Source: Bosea vaviloviae
Lineage (GTDB): Bacteria; Pseudomonadota; Alphaproteobacteria; Rhizobiales; Beijerinckiaceae
Length of the DNA: 64,000 nt
Assembly (NCBI RefSeq): GCF_001741865.1
Contig: NZ_CP017147.1
Coordinates: forward strand, 2,781,001 to 2,845,000
Direction of reading: 5' to 3'
Part shown: in pieces, positions 1 through 8,879 of the stretch
Layout: each line of letters begins with the position of its first letter
How positions within the stretch are numbered: position 1 is the first letter of the stretch
The notes under the pieces: generated by a model
Database searches by the model: none
Told to the model about the DNA's origin: nothing
Seen by the model: the letters and a program-made list of their open reading frames with translations, nothing else
Translations under genes and position numbers: made by a program

Positions 1-516
1 CTGGCGCAGCGGGCTCAGGCTGCGATGACCCTGATCCTGCGGCGCGAGCGCAAGCCGGCGAAGGTTGCCGCCGCGGTGCTGGAGATGCGCGCCCTGATCG
101 CCAAGGAGAAGGGCGAGACCGATCCCTGGGATCTGAAGCTCGTGACGGGTGGCCTGACCGATCTGGATTTCCTGGCGCAGTTCCTGGTGCTGGCCCATGC
201 CGCGCGCCACCCTGGCCTGGTCGCGCCCGATACCGCCTCGGTTTTTGCCGCGGCGCGGGAGGTTGGATTGCTGTCGGCGGCCGATGCGGCGTTCCTCATC
301 GAAGCGCACAGGCTGATCGGCGATGTTCAGCTCTGGCAGCGTTTCACCGTCGACGAGACGTTCGATCCCGCCGCCGTGCCGCCGCGCGTGCTCAAGCGGA
401 TTGCGACGGCTGTGGGCCGGCCGGACGCCAAGGTGCTGCGGGCGGAGCTGGACGAGATGCGCGCCGGTGTCCGCGCCCTGTTCCAGAAGCTGCTCGGCGC
501 GGCCCGCGCCGGGTGA
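1..516 (+). CDS. glnE: Glutamine synthetase adenylyltransferase/deadenylase, C-terminal part
   Basis: This is the 3' end of glnE; the reading frame is open from base 1, so the start lies outside the window. GlnE adds and removes AMP on glutamine synthetase in response to nitrogen status. The visible part holds the segment WDLKLVTGGLTDLDFLAQFL, characteristic of the second nucleotidyltransferase half of GlnE, followed by the helical C-terminal domain (LIGDVQLWQRFTVDETFDP). A gene for tuning glutamine synthetase fits the nitrogen theme of the urease and nitrate loci further along. Recognition is by memory of the family; the missing N-terminal half cannot be checked. Confidence 0.9.
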   Translation: MAQRAQAAMTLILRRERKPAKVAAAVLEMRALIAKEKGETDPWDLKLVTGGLTDLDFLAQFLVLAHAARHPGLVAPDTASVFAAAREVGLLSAADAAFLIEAHRLIGDVQLWQRFTVDETFDPAAVPPRVLKRIATAVGRPDAKVLRAELDEMRAGVRALFQKLLGAARAG

Positions 517-544
517 AGGGCGCAATGACTTGTCACGGACGCAC

Positions 545-749
545 CGCCGTCATTCCGGGGCAGGCTGCAGGATCGAGATCGGGACCCCTTCGTCATGGTC
601 GGGCTTGCCCCGACCATCCACGTCTTCGTGCGTCGAGGCCTGTGTTCAAGACGTGGATGCTCGCCACAAGGGCGAGCATGACGAACCGGAGCAGCCTCGT
701 GATCATGGGTTCCGGGCTCGCCTCTGTGGGCTGCCCCGGAATGACGGCG
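545..749. repeat. Palindromic element with 19-bp inverted ends, enclosing a second repeat
   Basis: The gap between glnE and the histidine kinase is bounded by a perfect 19-bp inverted repeat: left arm 545-563, right arm 731-749 (core CATTCCGGGGCAG and its complement). A second, independent palindromic element sits inside it at 591-683. It lies just past the stop codons of two convergent genes, a common place for REP-like elements. No protein is predicted. Confidence 0.75.
591..683. repeat. Palindromic repeat family 2, copy 1
   Basis: A 93-bp element starting CGTCATGGTCGG and ending CGAGCATGACG, with internal inverted arms (ATCCACGTCTT and AAGACGTGGAT). A second, closely similar copy lies at 37314-37406 between nirA and the flavoprotein gene. 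It is noncoding and dispersed, with no transposase. Confidence 0.8.
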
Positions 750-756
750 TGGTTCC

Positions 757-3057
757 TTAGGCCGCCTGGGCGGTGATGCGCCCGGTGCCGCCATCCAGCG
801 GCAGATGCACCATCACGATGGTGCCGGCGCCGATCGATGAGCGCAGGCGCAGCGAGCCGCCATGCAGTTCTGCCAGCGAGCGGGCGATGGCGAGACCGAG
901 CCCTGAGCCCTGATAGCTGCGGGTGAGGTCGCCCTCGACCTGCTCGAAGGGGCGCCCGATACGGTCGATCTTCTCCTTGGGAATGCCGATGCCGGTGTCC
1001 TCGATATAGATGTTGAGCGCACCCGGTACCTGGCGCAGCCGCACCGCGACCTGCCCGCCTTCGGGCGTGAACTTGACCGCGTTGTCGATGAGATTGCCGA
1101 GGATCTGGTAGAGGGCGTGCGGATCGGCCTCCAGGCGCAGGTCGCGCGGCCCCTCGATGCGCAGCGCAAGGTGCTTGCGGTCGATTTCGCTGCGCGCCTT
1201 GAGGACGGCTTCGTCGATGACCAGGCCCACCGCGACGTCGGATTTCTCGAGCCGCATCCGGCCGGCCTCGATGCGGGCCATGTCGAGGACGTCGTTGATG
1301 ACGCCGAGCAGATAGCCGCCGCTGGAGCGGATATCGCGGACATAGTCGAGATAGCGGTCGCAGCCGAGGCTGCCGAACAGGCCGTTTTCCATGATCTCGG
1401 AGAAGCCGATGATGGCGTTGAGCGGCGTGCGCAGTTCATGGCTCATATTGGCCAGGAATTCCGACTTGGCCCGGTTGGCGCTCTCGGCCGCAGCCTTCTG
1501 CTCCAGATAGCGCTCGGCCATGTCGGCGAGCTGCTGCGCCTGCGCTTCCAGCTTCTGGCGCGAGGCCTTGAGGTCGGTGACATGCATCAGGAGCTGGTGC
1601 TCCGATTGGGTCAGGCGCTCCTCCTGCTGCTTCAGCTTGGTGATGTCGGTGCCGACCGAGACCGAGCCGCCATCCTTGGTGCGGCGGCCGTTGATCTGCA
1701 GCCAGCGGCCGTCAGACAGGCGCGCCTCATAGGACGAGGCGCCGACCGTGCCGCGCATGGTGCGCACCGGCTCGCGGTCGATATTGGGCTGGGCGCTCAG
1801 CGCCATCAATTGATCATGGCCGATGCCGACCTGGAGCAGTTCCGAGGGGAGCTGGTGGAGCTGCTGGTACTTCGCGTTGCACAGGACGAGGCGGTTATCG
1901 GCATCCCAGAGCACGAAGGCCTCGGAGATCGCCTCGACGGCGTCGCGCAGGCGGGCGTCGGCGGTCGCCGTGCGCTCGGCCATGTTGCGCTGCTCGGAGA
2001 TGTCGACGGCGATGCCGACGAGATGCTGCGAATGGGTCCGGCGGTCGATCACGAGTTCGGCCCGGGCCTTGAGCCAGACCCATTCGCCGGAGGCGCCGCG
2101 CACGCGGAACTCCTGGTCGAGATGCTCGGCTTCGCCGCGGCTGATCGCATCGGCGAGCGCGTAGAGATCGACATCGTCGGGATGGATGAAGGCGCTGACC
2201 TCGCCGAAGGACATGTAGTCGCCGGAGCGGTCATAGCCGAGCATGGCGTACATCGAATCCGACCAGTAGATCCGGCCACGCGCCAGATCCCAGTCCCACA
2301 GGCCGCAATGGCCGCGGTTCAGGGCGGAGTCGATGCGCTGGCGCACGCGGTCGCAATCCTCGTCGGCCGCCGAGGCTCGCCGCGATTGCAGGATGAAGGC
2401 GAGGGTGAGGGCGACGAGCACGAGCGCGGCTGAGCCGATCAGCGCCAGGAGCGCGCTGCGGCGCTGCTGCCAGGTCGCGAGCGCCCGGGACACGGGCTGC
2501 ATCACCGCGACCTGGCCGAGCGGGGCCGGAAGATTGCGGACGGTCGCGAACACCTCGGTCGCGCCCGGCAGGGTGATGCGCATCACGCCGGCGCGGTCGC
2601 CGAACACGGTCAGCGGCTGGGTCTGGCCGAGGAGGTCGACCAGCGTGCGCTGGGTCTGGCCGATGACGGGCTCGCTGGCGATGACCTGCCCGTCGGCTGC
2701 GCTGACATGGACGATGCGGCCATGGGGGGCGAGGTGCTTGGAGGCCAGCGTTGCAAGAAGAGACGCAGGCGAGGCGCCGGTCTGGACGGCGATCTCAAGT
2801 TCTCGCACGATCAGCGCCGAGACGAGGTCGATGTCGCCTGCAGCATCGACCAGGGCGTCATCTCGCATGGCCGAGGTTTGAACCAGGGCCCCGGCGCCCA
2901 GGATGAGCATGAACACGGCGACGAGCGCCGGCAAGACTTTGCGGAAGATCGGTTCGAGGCTCTCGAAACGCCGATAAAGCGGGTGCGTCAGCGATCTGGC
3001 GACCCCCAGAATCGTGTCTGCGCGCATAGATGCGCAGCTCGCGTTGGCACGCGTCAT
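757..3057 (-). CDS. Membrane-bound PAS sensor histidine kinase
   Basis: A 766-residue sensor kinase. Two membrane segments (about 40-57 and 199-222) enclose a periplasmic sensor region. They are followed by a PAS_3-type domain (about 255-345, IHPDDVDLY), a second PAS domain (about 365-470), a dimerisation/phosphoacceptor domain with SHELRTP (His near 541) and an HATPase domain with N-box LIDNAVKFTPEGG and G-boxes DTGIGIP and GSGLGLA. No receiver domain or response-regulator gene is adjacent, so it is an orphan kinase with unknown signal. The start at 3057 was chosen because GGGGGAC lies just upstream; an in-frame start at 3126 would add 23 residues. It converges on glnE. Confidence 0.9.
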   Translation of the reverse strand: MTRANASCASMRADTILGVARSLTHPLYRRFESLEPIFRKVLPALVAVFMLILGAGALVQTSAMRDDALVDAAGDIDLVSALIVRELEIAVQTGASPASLLATLASKHLAPHGRIVHVSAADGQVIASEPVIGQTQRTLVDLLGQTQPLTVFGDRAGVMRITLPGATEVFATVRNLPAPLGQVAVMQPVSRALATWQQRRSALLALIGSAALVLVALTLAFILQSRRASAADEDCDRVRQRIDSALNRGHCGLWDWDLARGRIYWSDSMYAMLGYDRSGDYMSFGEVSAFIHPDDVDLYALADAISRGEAEHLDQEFRVRGASGEWVWLKARAELVIDRRTHSQHLVGIAVDISEQRNMAERTATADARLRDAVEAISEAFVLWDADNRLVLCNAKYQQLHQLPSELLQVGIGHDQLMALSAQPNIDREPVRTMRGTVGASSYEARLSDGRWLQINGRRTKDGGSVSVGTDITKLKQQEERLTQSEHQLLMHVTDLKASRQKLEAQAQQLADMAERYLEQKAAAESANRAKSEFLANMSHELRTPLNAIIGFSEIMENGLFGSLGCDRYLDYVRDIRSSGGYLLGVINDVLDMARIEAGRMRLEKSDVAVGLVIDEAVLKARSEIDRKHLALRIEGPRDLRLEADPHALYQILGNLIDNAVKFTPEGGQVAVRLRQVPGALNIYIEDTGIGIPKEKIDRIGRPFEQVEGDLTRSYQGSGLGLAIARSLAELHGGSLRLRSSIGAGTIVMVHLPLDGGTGRITAQAA

Positions 3058-3127
3058 GCCCGTCCCCCTTCGGATATTCGGTACCGTCAGTAAGATCGGG
3101 AGACGTGCCGCATCCCCTCGAATCACT

Positions 3128-3174
3128 TTGAGTTGAATCCGCGCGGGCCGGTTTGTCTAGCCTTGAGTTGAATC
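3128..3174. promoter_or_regulatory. Two direct repeats upstream of the histidine kinase
   Basis: The 12-mer TTGAGTTGAATC occurs at 3128-3139 and 3163-3174, 35 bp apart, in the 240-bp gap between pepN and the kinase (both on the minus strand). Spaced identical 12-mers upstream of a gene suggest binding sites for a regulator. The regulator is unknown. Confidence 0.4.
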
Positions 3175-3298
3175 GGAGTGCAAGAATTCGCCTCCAGGTT
3201 GTAGCGATCGAATCAATGAATCCTGTACGGGTAATGAAACGTTAACGTTTCGGGCAAGCGGCCCCTCAGTGCCCGTCTGGGCCGCTCCTCGATGCCGT

Positions 3299-5944
3299 TC
3301 AGGCGAGCGCGCGCTCGGCGATATCGGCGACGTCCCGCGACAATCCAGGCGTCCGCGCGACCAGCGCCAGAGACGCCTGAGCGAGATCCTTGCGGACGGG
3401 TTCGAGCATCTTCCAGCTCTTGAACGAGCCGAGCAGGCGCGAGGCGACCTGGGGGTTGGTCCGGTCGAGCGCGATGACCATGTCGGCGACGAATTCGTAG
3501 CCTGCGCCGTCGGCCCGGTTGAACTGGGTCAGGTTCGCCGCGAAGCCGCCGATCAGGGCGCGCACGCGGTTGGGATTGCCGAGCGAGAAGGCCTTGTTCT
3601 GCATCAATCGCTTGACGCGGTCGAGCGTACCCGGTTCGGCGATCAGCGCCTGCGCCATCAGCCATTTGTCGAGCACCAGCGGTTCGCTGGCATAGATCTC
3701 GGCGAAGCGCCCGATCAAGTGCTCGCGCGCATCGCCGGGGATCAGCGTCATGGCCGCGAGCGCGGCCAGCCGGTCGGTCAGGTTGTCGGCGCTCGAAAAC
3801 TGCTGCTCAACCAGCCGGGCTCCCGCCTCGGGAGCGGCGATGGCGATCAGCCCGAGCGCCTCGTTGCGTAGGGCGCGGCGGCCGGCGGAGGCCGCATCGG
3901 GAGCGTAGGCGGCCTTCTTGGCGAGCGTGTCGCGCAGACCGACCAGCGTCGCTTCCAGCGCCTGTCCGATCGCACCCGACAGGCTGCGATGGGCGCCATA
4001 GATCGCATCGGGATCGACATCGCCGCCGATCTCGCGGGCGATGTCGGCCGGGGCCGGCAGGCGCAGCACCTGGGCGGCGAAGGCTGGGTCGGCAAGCCCC
4101 TGTTCGCGCAGGAAGCGGTCGAGCGCGCCGGCGATCTCGGCCGCCTTCGCCAAGAGGACGGCGCCGTCGGTGCCGGGGCGCCCGGCAGCGACCAGGGCCC
4201 GCGTCGCCACGCTCTGCAGCGCCTGCCAGCGGTTGAAGGAATCGCTGTCGGCCGAAAACAGGCGCAGCAAATCGGCGTCGGAGAGATCGAGCTCGAGCCG
4301 CACCGGCGCCGAGAAACCACGCAGCAGCGAGGGGATCGGCGCTTCCGCGACATCGCTGAAGACCACCGAAAGCGAGGGCCGGTCGAGCACGATCAAACCG
4401 TCGTCGGCATAGGCGCTCGATCCGGTCGTCAGGGGCAGGTCGCCATCCCGGCCGACGAGACCGAGCGCGACCGGCAGCACCACCGGCTGCTTCGTCGTCT
4501 GGCCCGGCGTCGGCGGGGTCGTCTGGGCGAGGTCGAGCGTGTAGCGCTTCGCCCGCGCGTCATAGCGGCCCGAGGCGACGATGGTGGGCGTGCCGGCCTG
4601 CTCGTACCAGCGGGCGAAATGGGAAAGGTCCTTGCCCGAGCTCTCGGCGAAGCAGGCGAGGAACTCCTCGATCGTCGCCGCCGTGCCGTCGCAGCGCTCA
4701 AAATAGAGGTCCATGCCGCGCTTGAAGGCGTCCGCGCCGATCAGGACCTTGAGCATGCGGATCACCTCCGCGCCCTTCTCATAGACCGTCGGCGTGTAGA
4801 AGTTGTTGATTTCCTTGTAGGCGCGCGGCCTGACCGGGTGGGCGAGGGGGCCTGCATCCTCGGAGAACTGCGTCGCGCGCAGCGTGCGCACATCAGCGAT
4901 GCGCTTCACCGGGCGCGAGCGCTCGTCGGCGGAGAACTCCTGGTCGCGGAAGACGGTGAGGCCCTCCTTCAGGCAGAGCTGGAACCAGTCGCGGCAGGTG
5001 ATGCGGTTGCCGGTCCAGTTGTGGAAATACTCATGCGCGATGATCGCCTCGATCGAGGCATAGTCGCCATCGGTGGCGGTCTGCGGGTCGGCCAGCACAT
5101 ATTTGTCGTTGAAGATGTTGAGGCCCTTGTTCTCCATCGCACCCATGTTGAAATCCGACACGGCGACGACGTTGAACACATCGAGATCGTAATTGCGGCC
5201 GAAGACACGCTCGTCCCAGCGCATGCAGCGCACCAGCGAATCCAGCGCCCAGCCGGCGCGCCCGGCCTTGCCGGGCTCGACATAGACCGCAAGCTCGACC
5301 TGCTGGCCGTCGGCGGTGACGTAGTCCTCGCGAACATGGTCGAGCGCACCGCCAACCAGCGCGAAGAGATAGGCGGGCTTGGGGTGGGGATCGTGCCAGA
5401 CGGCGAAATGCCGGTCACTGCCGGACACTTCGCCCGTCGCGACGCGGTTGCCGTTGGAGAGCAGCACCGGCGCTTCGGCCTTCGCCGCCTCCAGCCTGAC
5501 CGTATAGACCGACATCACATCGGGCCGGTCGAGGAAATAGGTGATGCGGCGGAAGCCGTCCGCCTCGCATTGCGTGCAATAGACCTTGGACGAGCGGTAG
5601 AGGCCCATCAGCTTGGTGTTGGCGGAGGGGTCGAGCACGGTCTCGATCGTCAGGGTGAAGCCGCGCCGGGGCGGCGCATGAACGGTCAGCGATTGCGGGC
5701 CCGCAGTGAAGGCGCTCGCATCGAGCGTGGCGCCGTCCAGCTTGATCTCGCTCAGCACCAGCTCGTCGCCGTCGAGGATCAAGGGGGCGCCCGGCTGGCC
5801 GGCCGGGTTGGGCCGCAGGCCGAGCAGGGCGCGCACGCGGGTCTGCTGCGGGGCGAGGCTGATGTCGAGATCGACCGTATCGATCAACCAGTCGGACGGG
5901 CGATAGTCCTCGAGGCGGATCAAGGGGGTGTCTTCGGCGCGCAT
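3299..5944 (-). CDS. pepN: Aminopeptidase N (M1 family)
   Basis: An 881-residue cytoplasmic zinc aminopeptidase that removes N-terminal residues from peptides. The M1 exopeptidase motif GAMENKGLN lies near residue 265 and the zinc-binding motif HEYFHNW near 303, with the second zinc ligand Glu in LKEGLTVFRDQEF downstream. The length and the opening RLEDYRPSDWLIDTVDL match the proteobacterial PepN subfamily, which supports the start at 5944. No strong ribosome-binding site is visible there. It appears monocistronic; the next gene upstream ends at 6092 on the same strand. Confidence 0.96.
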   Translation of the reverse strand: MRAEDTPLIRLEDYRPSDWLIDTVDLDISLAPQQTRVRALLGLRPNPAGQPGAPLILDGDELVLSEIKLDGATLDASAFTAGPQSLTVHAPPRRGFTLTIETVLDPSANTKLMGLYRSSKVYCTQCEADGFRRITYFLDRPDVMSVYTVRLEAAKAEAPVLLSNGNRVATGEVSGSDRHFAVWHDPHPKPAYLFALVGGALDHVREDYVTADGQQVELAVYVEPGKAGRAGWALDSLVRCMRWDERVFGRNYDLDVFNVVAVSDFNMGAMENKGLNIFNDKYVLADPQTATDGDYASIEAIIAHEYFHNWTGNRITCRDWFQLCLKEGLTVFRDQEFSADERSRPVKRIADVRTLRATQFSEDAGPLAHPVRPRAYKEINNFYTPTVYEKGAEVIRMLKVLIGADAFKRGMDLYFERCDGTAATIEEFLACFAESSGKDLSHFARWYEQAGTPTIVASGRYDARAKRYTLDLAQTTPPTPGQTTKQPVVLPVALGLVGRDGDLPLTTGSSAYADDGLIVLDRPSLSVVFSDVAEAPIPSLLRGFSAPVRLELDLSDADLLRLFSADSDSFNRWQALQSVATRALVAAGRPGTDGAVLLAKAAEIAGALDRFLREQGLADPAFAAQVLRLPAPADIAREIGGDVDPDAIYGAHRSLSGAIGQALEATLVGLRDTLAKKAAYAPDAASAGRRALRNEALGLIAIAAPEAGARLVEQQFSSADNLTDRLAALAAMTLIPGDAREHLIGRFAEIYASEPLVLDKWLMAQALIAEPGTLDRVKRLMQNKAFSLGNPNRVRALIGGFAANLTQFNRADGAGYEFVADMVIALDRTNPQVASRLLGSFKSWKMLEPVRKDLAQASLALVARTPGLSRDVADIAERALA

Positions 5945-6091
5945 GGACTGACCTGACAGAAGCGACTCTCAAGCCTTGTGTGTAGCCCGAGCCTCCTCCG
6001 CTCGAAAGTCCGCGCGCGCCGCAGGGCTGGAGCGTTCTCGGGGCCGGGCCCATGGTCTCTCCCATTGGCTTCGCCATGGCCCGGCTTCGGG

Positions 6092-8197
6092 TCAGAGGAG
6101 ATCGGCAAGCATCCGCGCCGCCCGTTGGGCGCCGTCTGCCTCGACCGGCCTGAATTGCGGCGGTGCGTGCAGCGCCGCGACCATGGCCTGCGCGATCATG
6201 TCCGGCGTCGCAGTGGCGTAGTCCATACGCTGCCCCGCACCATAACGGTCGAGGCGGTGGGCGACGTGGAAATTCTGCTCGAAATGATTGCGGAGCGGGA
6301 AATAGAGAAACGGCGTGCCCGCCGCCGTCAGCTCCATGCAGGTGGTCAGCCCGCCCTGCACCAGTGCGAGATCGCAGGCCGCAAGATGACGGTCGAGGTT
6401 CGGCACGAAGGCATGCACTTCGACGCCGGCTGGCGCCTTGAGCGAGGCAGGGTCGATGCGCGGACCGGCGACGACGATCATGCGCAGCCCCGGGAGCCGC
6501 GCGCTGGCCAGCGCATGGCTTTGCAGGATGCGCCTGATCAGATGCCCGCCGATCCCCGAGCCGCCGACCGTCACGATGCATACGCGCTCGCCGCGATTGT
6601 AGCCGAGCCTCTCGCGCAACTCGGCCCGTCCGCCAAAGCTCTCGGGGTGCGCGCCGATGACGTAGCCGGAGAAATCGAAGTGCTTGGGCACCCAATCGCG
6701 CATCGCCGGCAGGTCCCGGCCGAAGGACAACGGCGCAATATCCTCGGGATTGCCGACGAAGATGGCACGATCCCGAACACCCGGGTGGCGTCCAATGTGG
6801 CCGATCATCTCGGCATTGTAGTCGGCGGTCAGAAAGGCTTCGTGATCGCCTCCCGATGGCATGGGCACGTAGCCGACGAAATCGGTGAGCCAGGCGAGCT
6901 TGGCCCTCTTCAGCTCCGGATGCTCGTGCCAATAATGGTCGATGTCCCAGGCCTCATCGGCGATCACGAGATCGTAGCCGCCCCCATCGACGGCATCCTG
7001 GAAGATCATGAAATTGGCGATCAGCACCTCATCCATCCGGCGGATGGTCTGGAAGGCATTGAGCTCGTGCTCGCCCGACTCCAGTTCGATGTGCCGCGTC
7101 TCGCTGACGAGCCGAGGACTGAGCGGATGGATGAGCTCGCAATGCGCCTCCAGCAGCCGCGTCACCGGGTCCTGCGCCAGCCAGTCGACCCGCAGTTCCG
7201 GGTGCAGTTTGCGCAGCTCGCAGGCAATGGCGATGTCGCGGCGACCATGTCCAAGACCGATAGGCGAGGACAGATAGAGCGCCTTCTTTGTCTTCGCGCT
7301 CCGCCGGACAGCGCCTTCCCGGGCGGGAATGCCGAGCTTTCGGTCGAGAAAATCGGCGATCAATGTGTTGCACTTTGCCGGATAGCGCCCGAACGGATTA
7401 TGGCCGCCGCCTGGAATCGCGACGAGCTCGGCGCCGGTCGCCTCCGCCACCGCTTGCGCGCGCGCATAAGGCTGAATCAGATCGTCTTCGCCGTGGATCA
7501 TCAGCATCGGGCAGCGAATGCTGCGATACATCGCCTCGCTGACATCGAAGGCTGGCGGAAGTGAGCGCGCTTCCACGGTCTTGGCCAGAACGGAACCCGT
7601 GGTGCCGCTGGCCCAGCCGATTGCATCCTCGATCTGCTTGGTCGAGTGAGGATCCGAGAAGATGCTGCGGACGAAATAATCTGCGAAGTCGGGATAGTTT
7701 CTAAGCCAGTACGCGCGGTTGTACTTGTTCCATCCCTCGAACCGTTCATGCCGGGCGAGAAAATGCTGCGGTGTCGCGTAAGGATATCCGGGGCCTATGC
7801 TCGCCGATGTCCCGCCCAGAATCGCCGCTTTCACCCGTTCGGAGTGATGCGCGGCGAGCGCGCAGGCCAGCATGCCGCCAAAGGAAAGACCCACGAGGAT
7901 GGCCTCACCGGCTTCGGCCGCATCCATGACGGCAAGCGCGTCGGCGAGGTAATTGTCCAGCGCGTACGCAGCGACAGTGGCGGGCCGGTCGGATTTGCCG
8001 TTGCCTCGGCCGTCATAGGCTATGCAGCGGAAACGCTCGCTGAAATAGGGCAGCTGCGCCTTGTAGACGCGGGAGTGCACGATGCTCCAAGGCGGCAGGA
8101 AAACAATCGTCTCCGGGCCGTCGCCATAGATCTCGTAGTGCAGCTTCACGCCGTCGCGATCGACGAAGCCCTCCTCGCCGGGCAGCTTTGCGCGCAT
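6092..8197 (-). CDS. Alpha/beta-hydrolase fused to a glycosyltransferase
   Basis: A 701-residue two-domain protein. Residues about 10-295 form an alpha/beta hydrolase with nucleophile elbow GLSFGG (Ser near 104), an acid in HGEDD (near 235) and a His in GGGHNPF (near 265). From about 310 (SSPIGLGHGRRDIA) to the end is a GT-B type glycosyltransferase of the MurG/UDP-glycosyltransferase kind, with donor-site motif GGLTTCMELTAAGTPFLYFP near 615-635. I do not know the substrate. The start at 8197 follows GAGGTG and lies 4 nt after the TetR stop codon, so the two genes are probably coupled. Fusing an esterase or lipase fold to a glycosyltransferase suggests sequential work on one small molecule; that is inference. 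Confidence 0.85.
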   Translation of the reverse strand: MRAKLPGEEGFVDRDGVKLHYEIYGDGPETIVFLPPWSIVHSRVYKAQLPYFSERFRCIAYDGRGNGKSDRPATVAAYALDNYLADALAVMDAAEAGEAILVGLSFGGMLACALAAHHSERVKAAILGGTSASIGPGYPYATPQHFLARHERFEGWNKYNRAYWLRNYPDFADYFVRSIFSDPHSTKQIEDAIGWASGTTGSVLAKTVEARSLPPAFDVSEAMYRSIRCPMLMIHGEDDLIQPYARAQAVAEATGAELVAIPGGGHNPFGRYPAKCNTLIADFLDRKLGIPAREGAVRRSAKTKKALYLSSPIGLGHGRRDIAIACELRKLHPELRVDWLAQDPVTRLLEAHCELIHPLSPRLVSETRHIELESGEHELNAFQTIRRMDEVLIANFMIFQDAVDGGGYDLVIADEAWDIDHYWHEHPELKRAKLAWLTDFVGYVPMPSGGDHEAFLTADYNAEMIGHIGRHPGVRDRAIFVGNPEDIAPLSFGRDLPAMRDWVPKHFDFSGYVIGAHPESFGGRAELRERLGYNRGERVCIVTVGGSGIGGHLIRRILQSHALASARLPGLRMIVVAGPRIDPASLKAPAGVEVHAFVPNLDRHLAACDLALVQGGLTTCMELTAAGTPFLYFPLRNHFEQNFHVAHRLDRYGAGQRMDYATATPDMIAQAMVAALHAPPQFRPVEADGAQRAARMLADLL

Positions 8198-8201
8198 GAT
8201 G

Positions 8202-8816
8202 TCACCTCTTCGGCGAAGCTCCTTCCGCCATGCGAATGAGATCACCCACGCGCCGCAAGGATTGGCGCACGGGCGAACCCTGCTTTTCCAGGCCGAGGAG
8301 ATAAAGGCTCTCCGCCCCGATGAAAGCGTTGGCGACGAGGGCGCCGACCTCCTCGGGCGAGAACCGGCCCAGGCTGCCTATTTCAGGCTCGCTCCTGCGC
8401 ACGGCATCCACGATGAGATCCACCCAGCCCATGATCCCGGCGCGAATGACCTCGGCGACGGCTTGGTCATGCCAACTGGCGGCGATGAGCTCCTGCAGAA
8501 CGCGCACATAGCCCGAGCCGATATCGTCGTCGAGATATTGGCAGGCGCGGTCCCATCGCTCCGATAGCGTGAGCGTCGCGTCGCCGAACATGGCGTTCTG
8601 GCGACTGAGCAACTGTGCGTTCAGATATTCGAAGAGCGCGAGCACGAGACCCTGCTTGGAGCCGAAGTGATAGTGAATCTGGCTCAGCGGCACACCTGCG
8701 GCTGCGGCCACCTCGCGGGTCGACAATCCGGCATAGCCATTCTGGCGCAGCACCTGCTTGGCCGCCTCGAGCAGCGTGATGCTGGTCTCCGGTTTCTTCG
8801 ACAACGCGCCCGCCAT
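8202..8816 (-). CDS. TetR-family transcriptional regulator
   Basis: A 204-residue regulator. The N-terminal helix-turn-helix is clear (LLEAAKQVLRQNGYAGLSTR, then VPLSQIHYHFGSKQGL), followed by an all-helical ligand-binding domain. The start at 8816 was preferred over one at 8870 because GGAAGGA sits 6 nt upstream. It is the middle gene of a minus-strand unit: methyltransferase (ends 8880), TetR, hydrolase/glycosyltransferase (starts 8197). It may repress the unit through the inverted repeats at 9713-9760; this is inferred from position. Confidence 0.9.
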   Translation of the reverse strand: MAGALSKKPETSITLLEAAKQVLRQNGYAGLSTREVAAAAGVPLSQIHYHFGSKQGLVLALFEYLNAQLLSRQNAMFGDATLTLSERWDRACQYLDDDIGSGYVRVLQELIAASWHDQAVAEVIRAGIMGWVDLIVDAVRRSEPEIGSLGRFSPEEVGALVANAFIGAESLYLLGLEKQGSPVRQSLRRVGDLIRMAEGASPKR

Positions 8817-8879
8817 GCCAATCCTTCCAACTCCCGCCGGCACCTCATTCCGAGAAGCGCCAAGGAACATCCGCCGCCG

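Noticed and set aside
1117..2433. 438-codon open frame opposite the histidine kinase
   Set aside because: Antisense shadow of a gene with clear PAS, HisKA and HATPase motifs; no ribosome-binding site or family match.
3989..5956. 655-codon open frame opposite pepN
   Set aside because: It lies wholly antisense to a gene with complete M1 motifs, in GC-rich DNA where such long shadow frames are common, and its product is low-complexity Arg/Gly/Ala with no family.
5415..6932. 505-codon minus-strand frame across the pepN start and the fusion gene
   Set aside because: It overlaps two well-supported genes on the same strand in another frame, and its product is Arg-rich and compositionally like a shadow.
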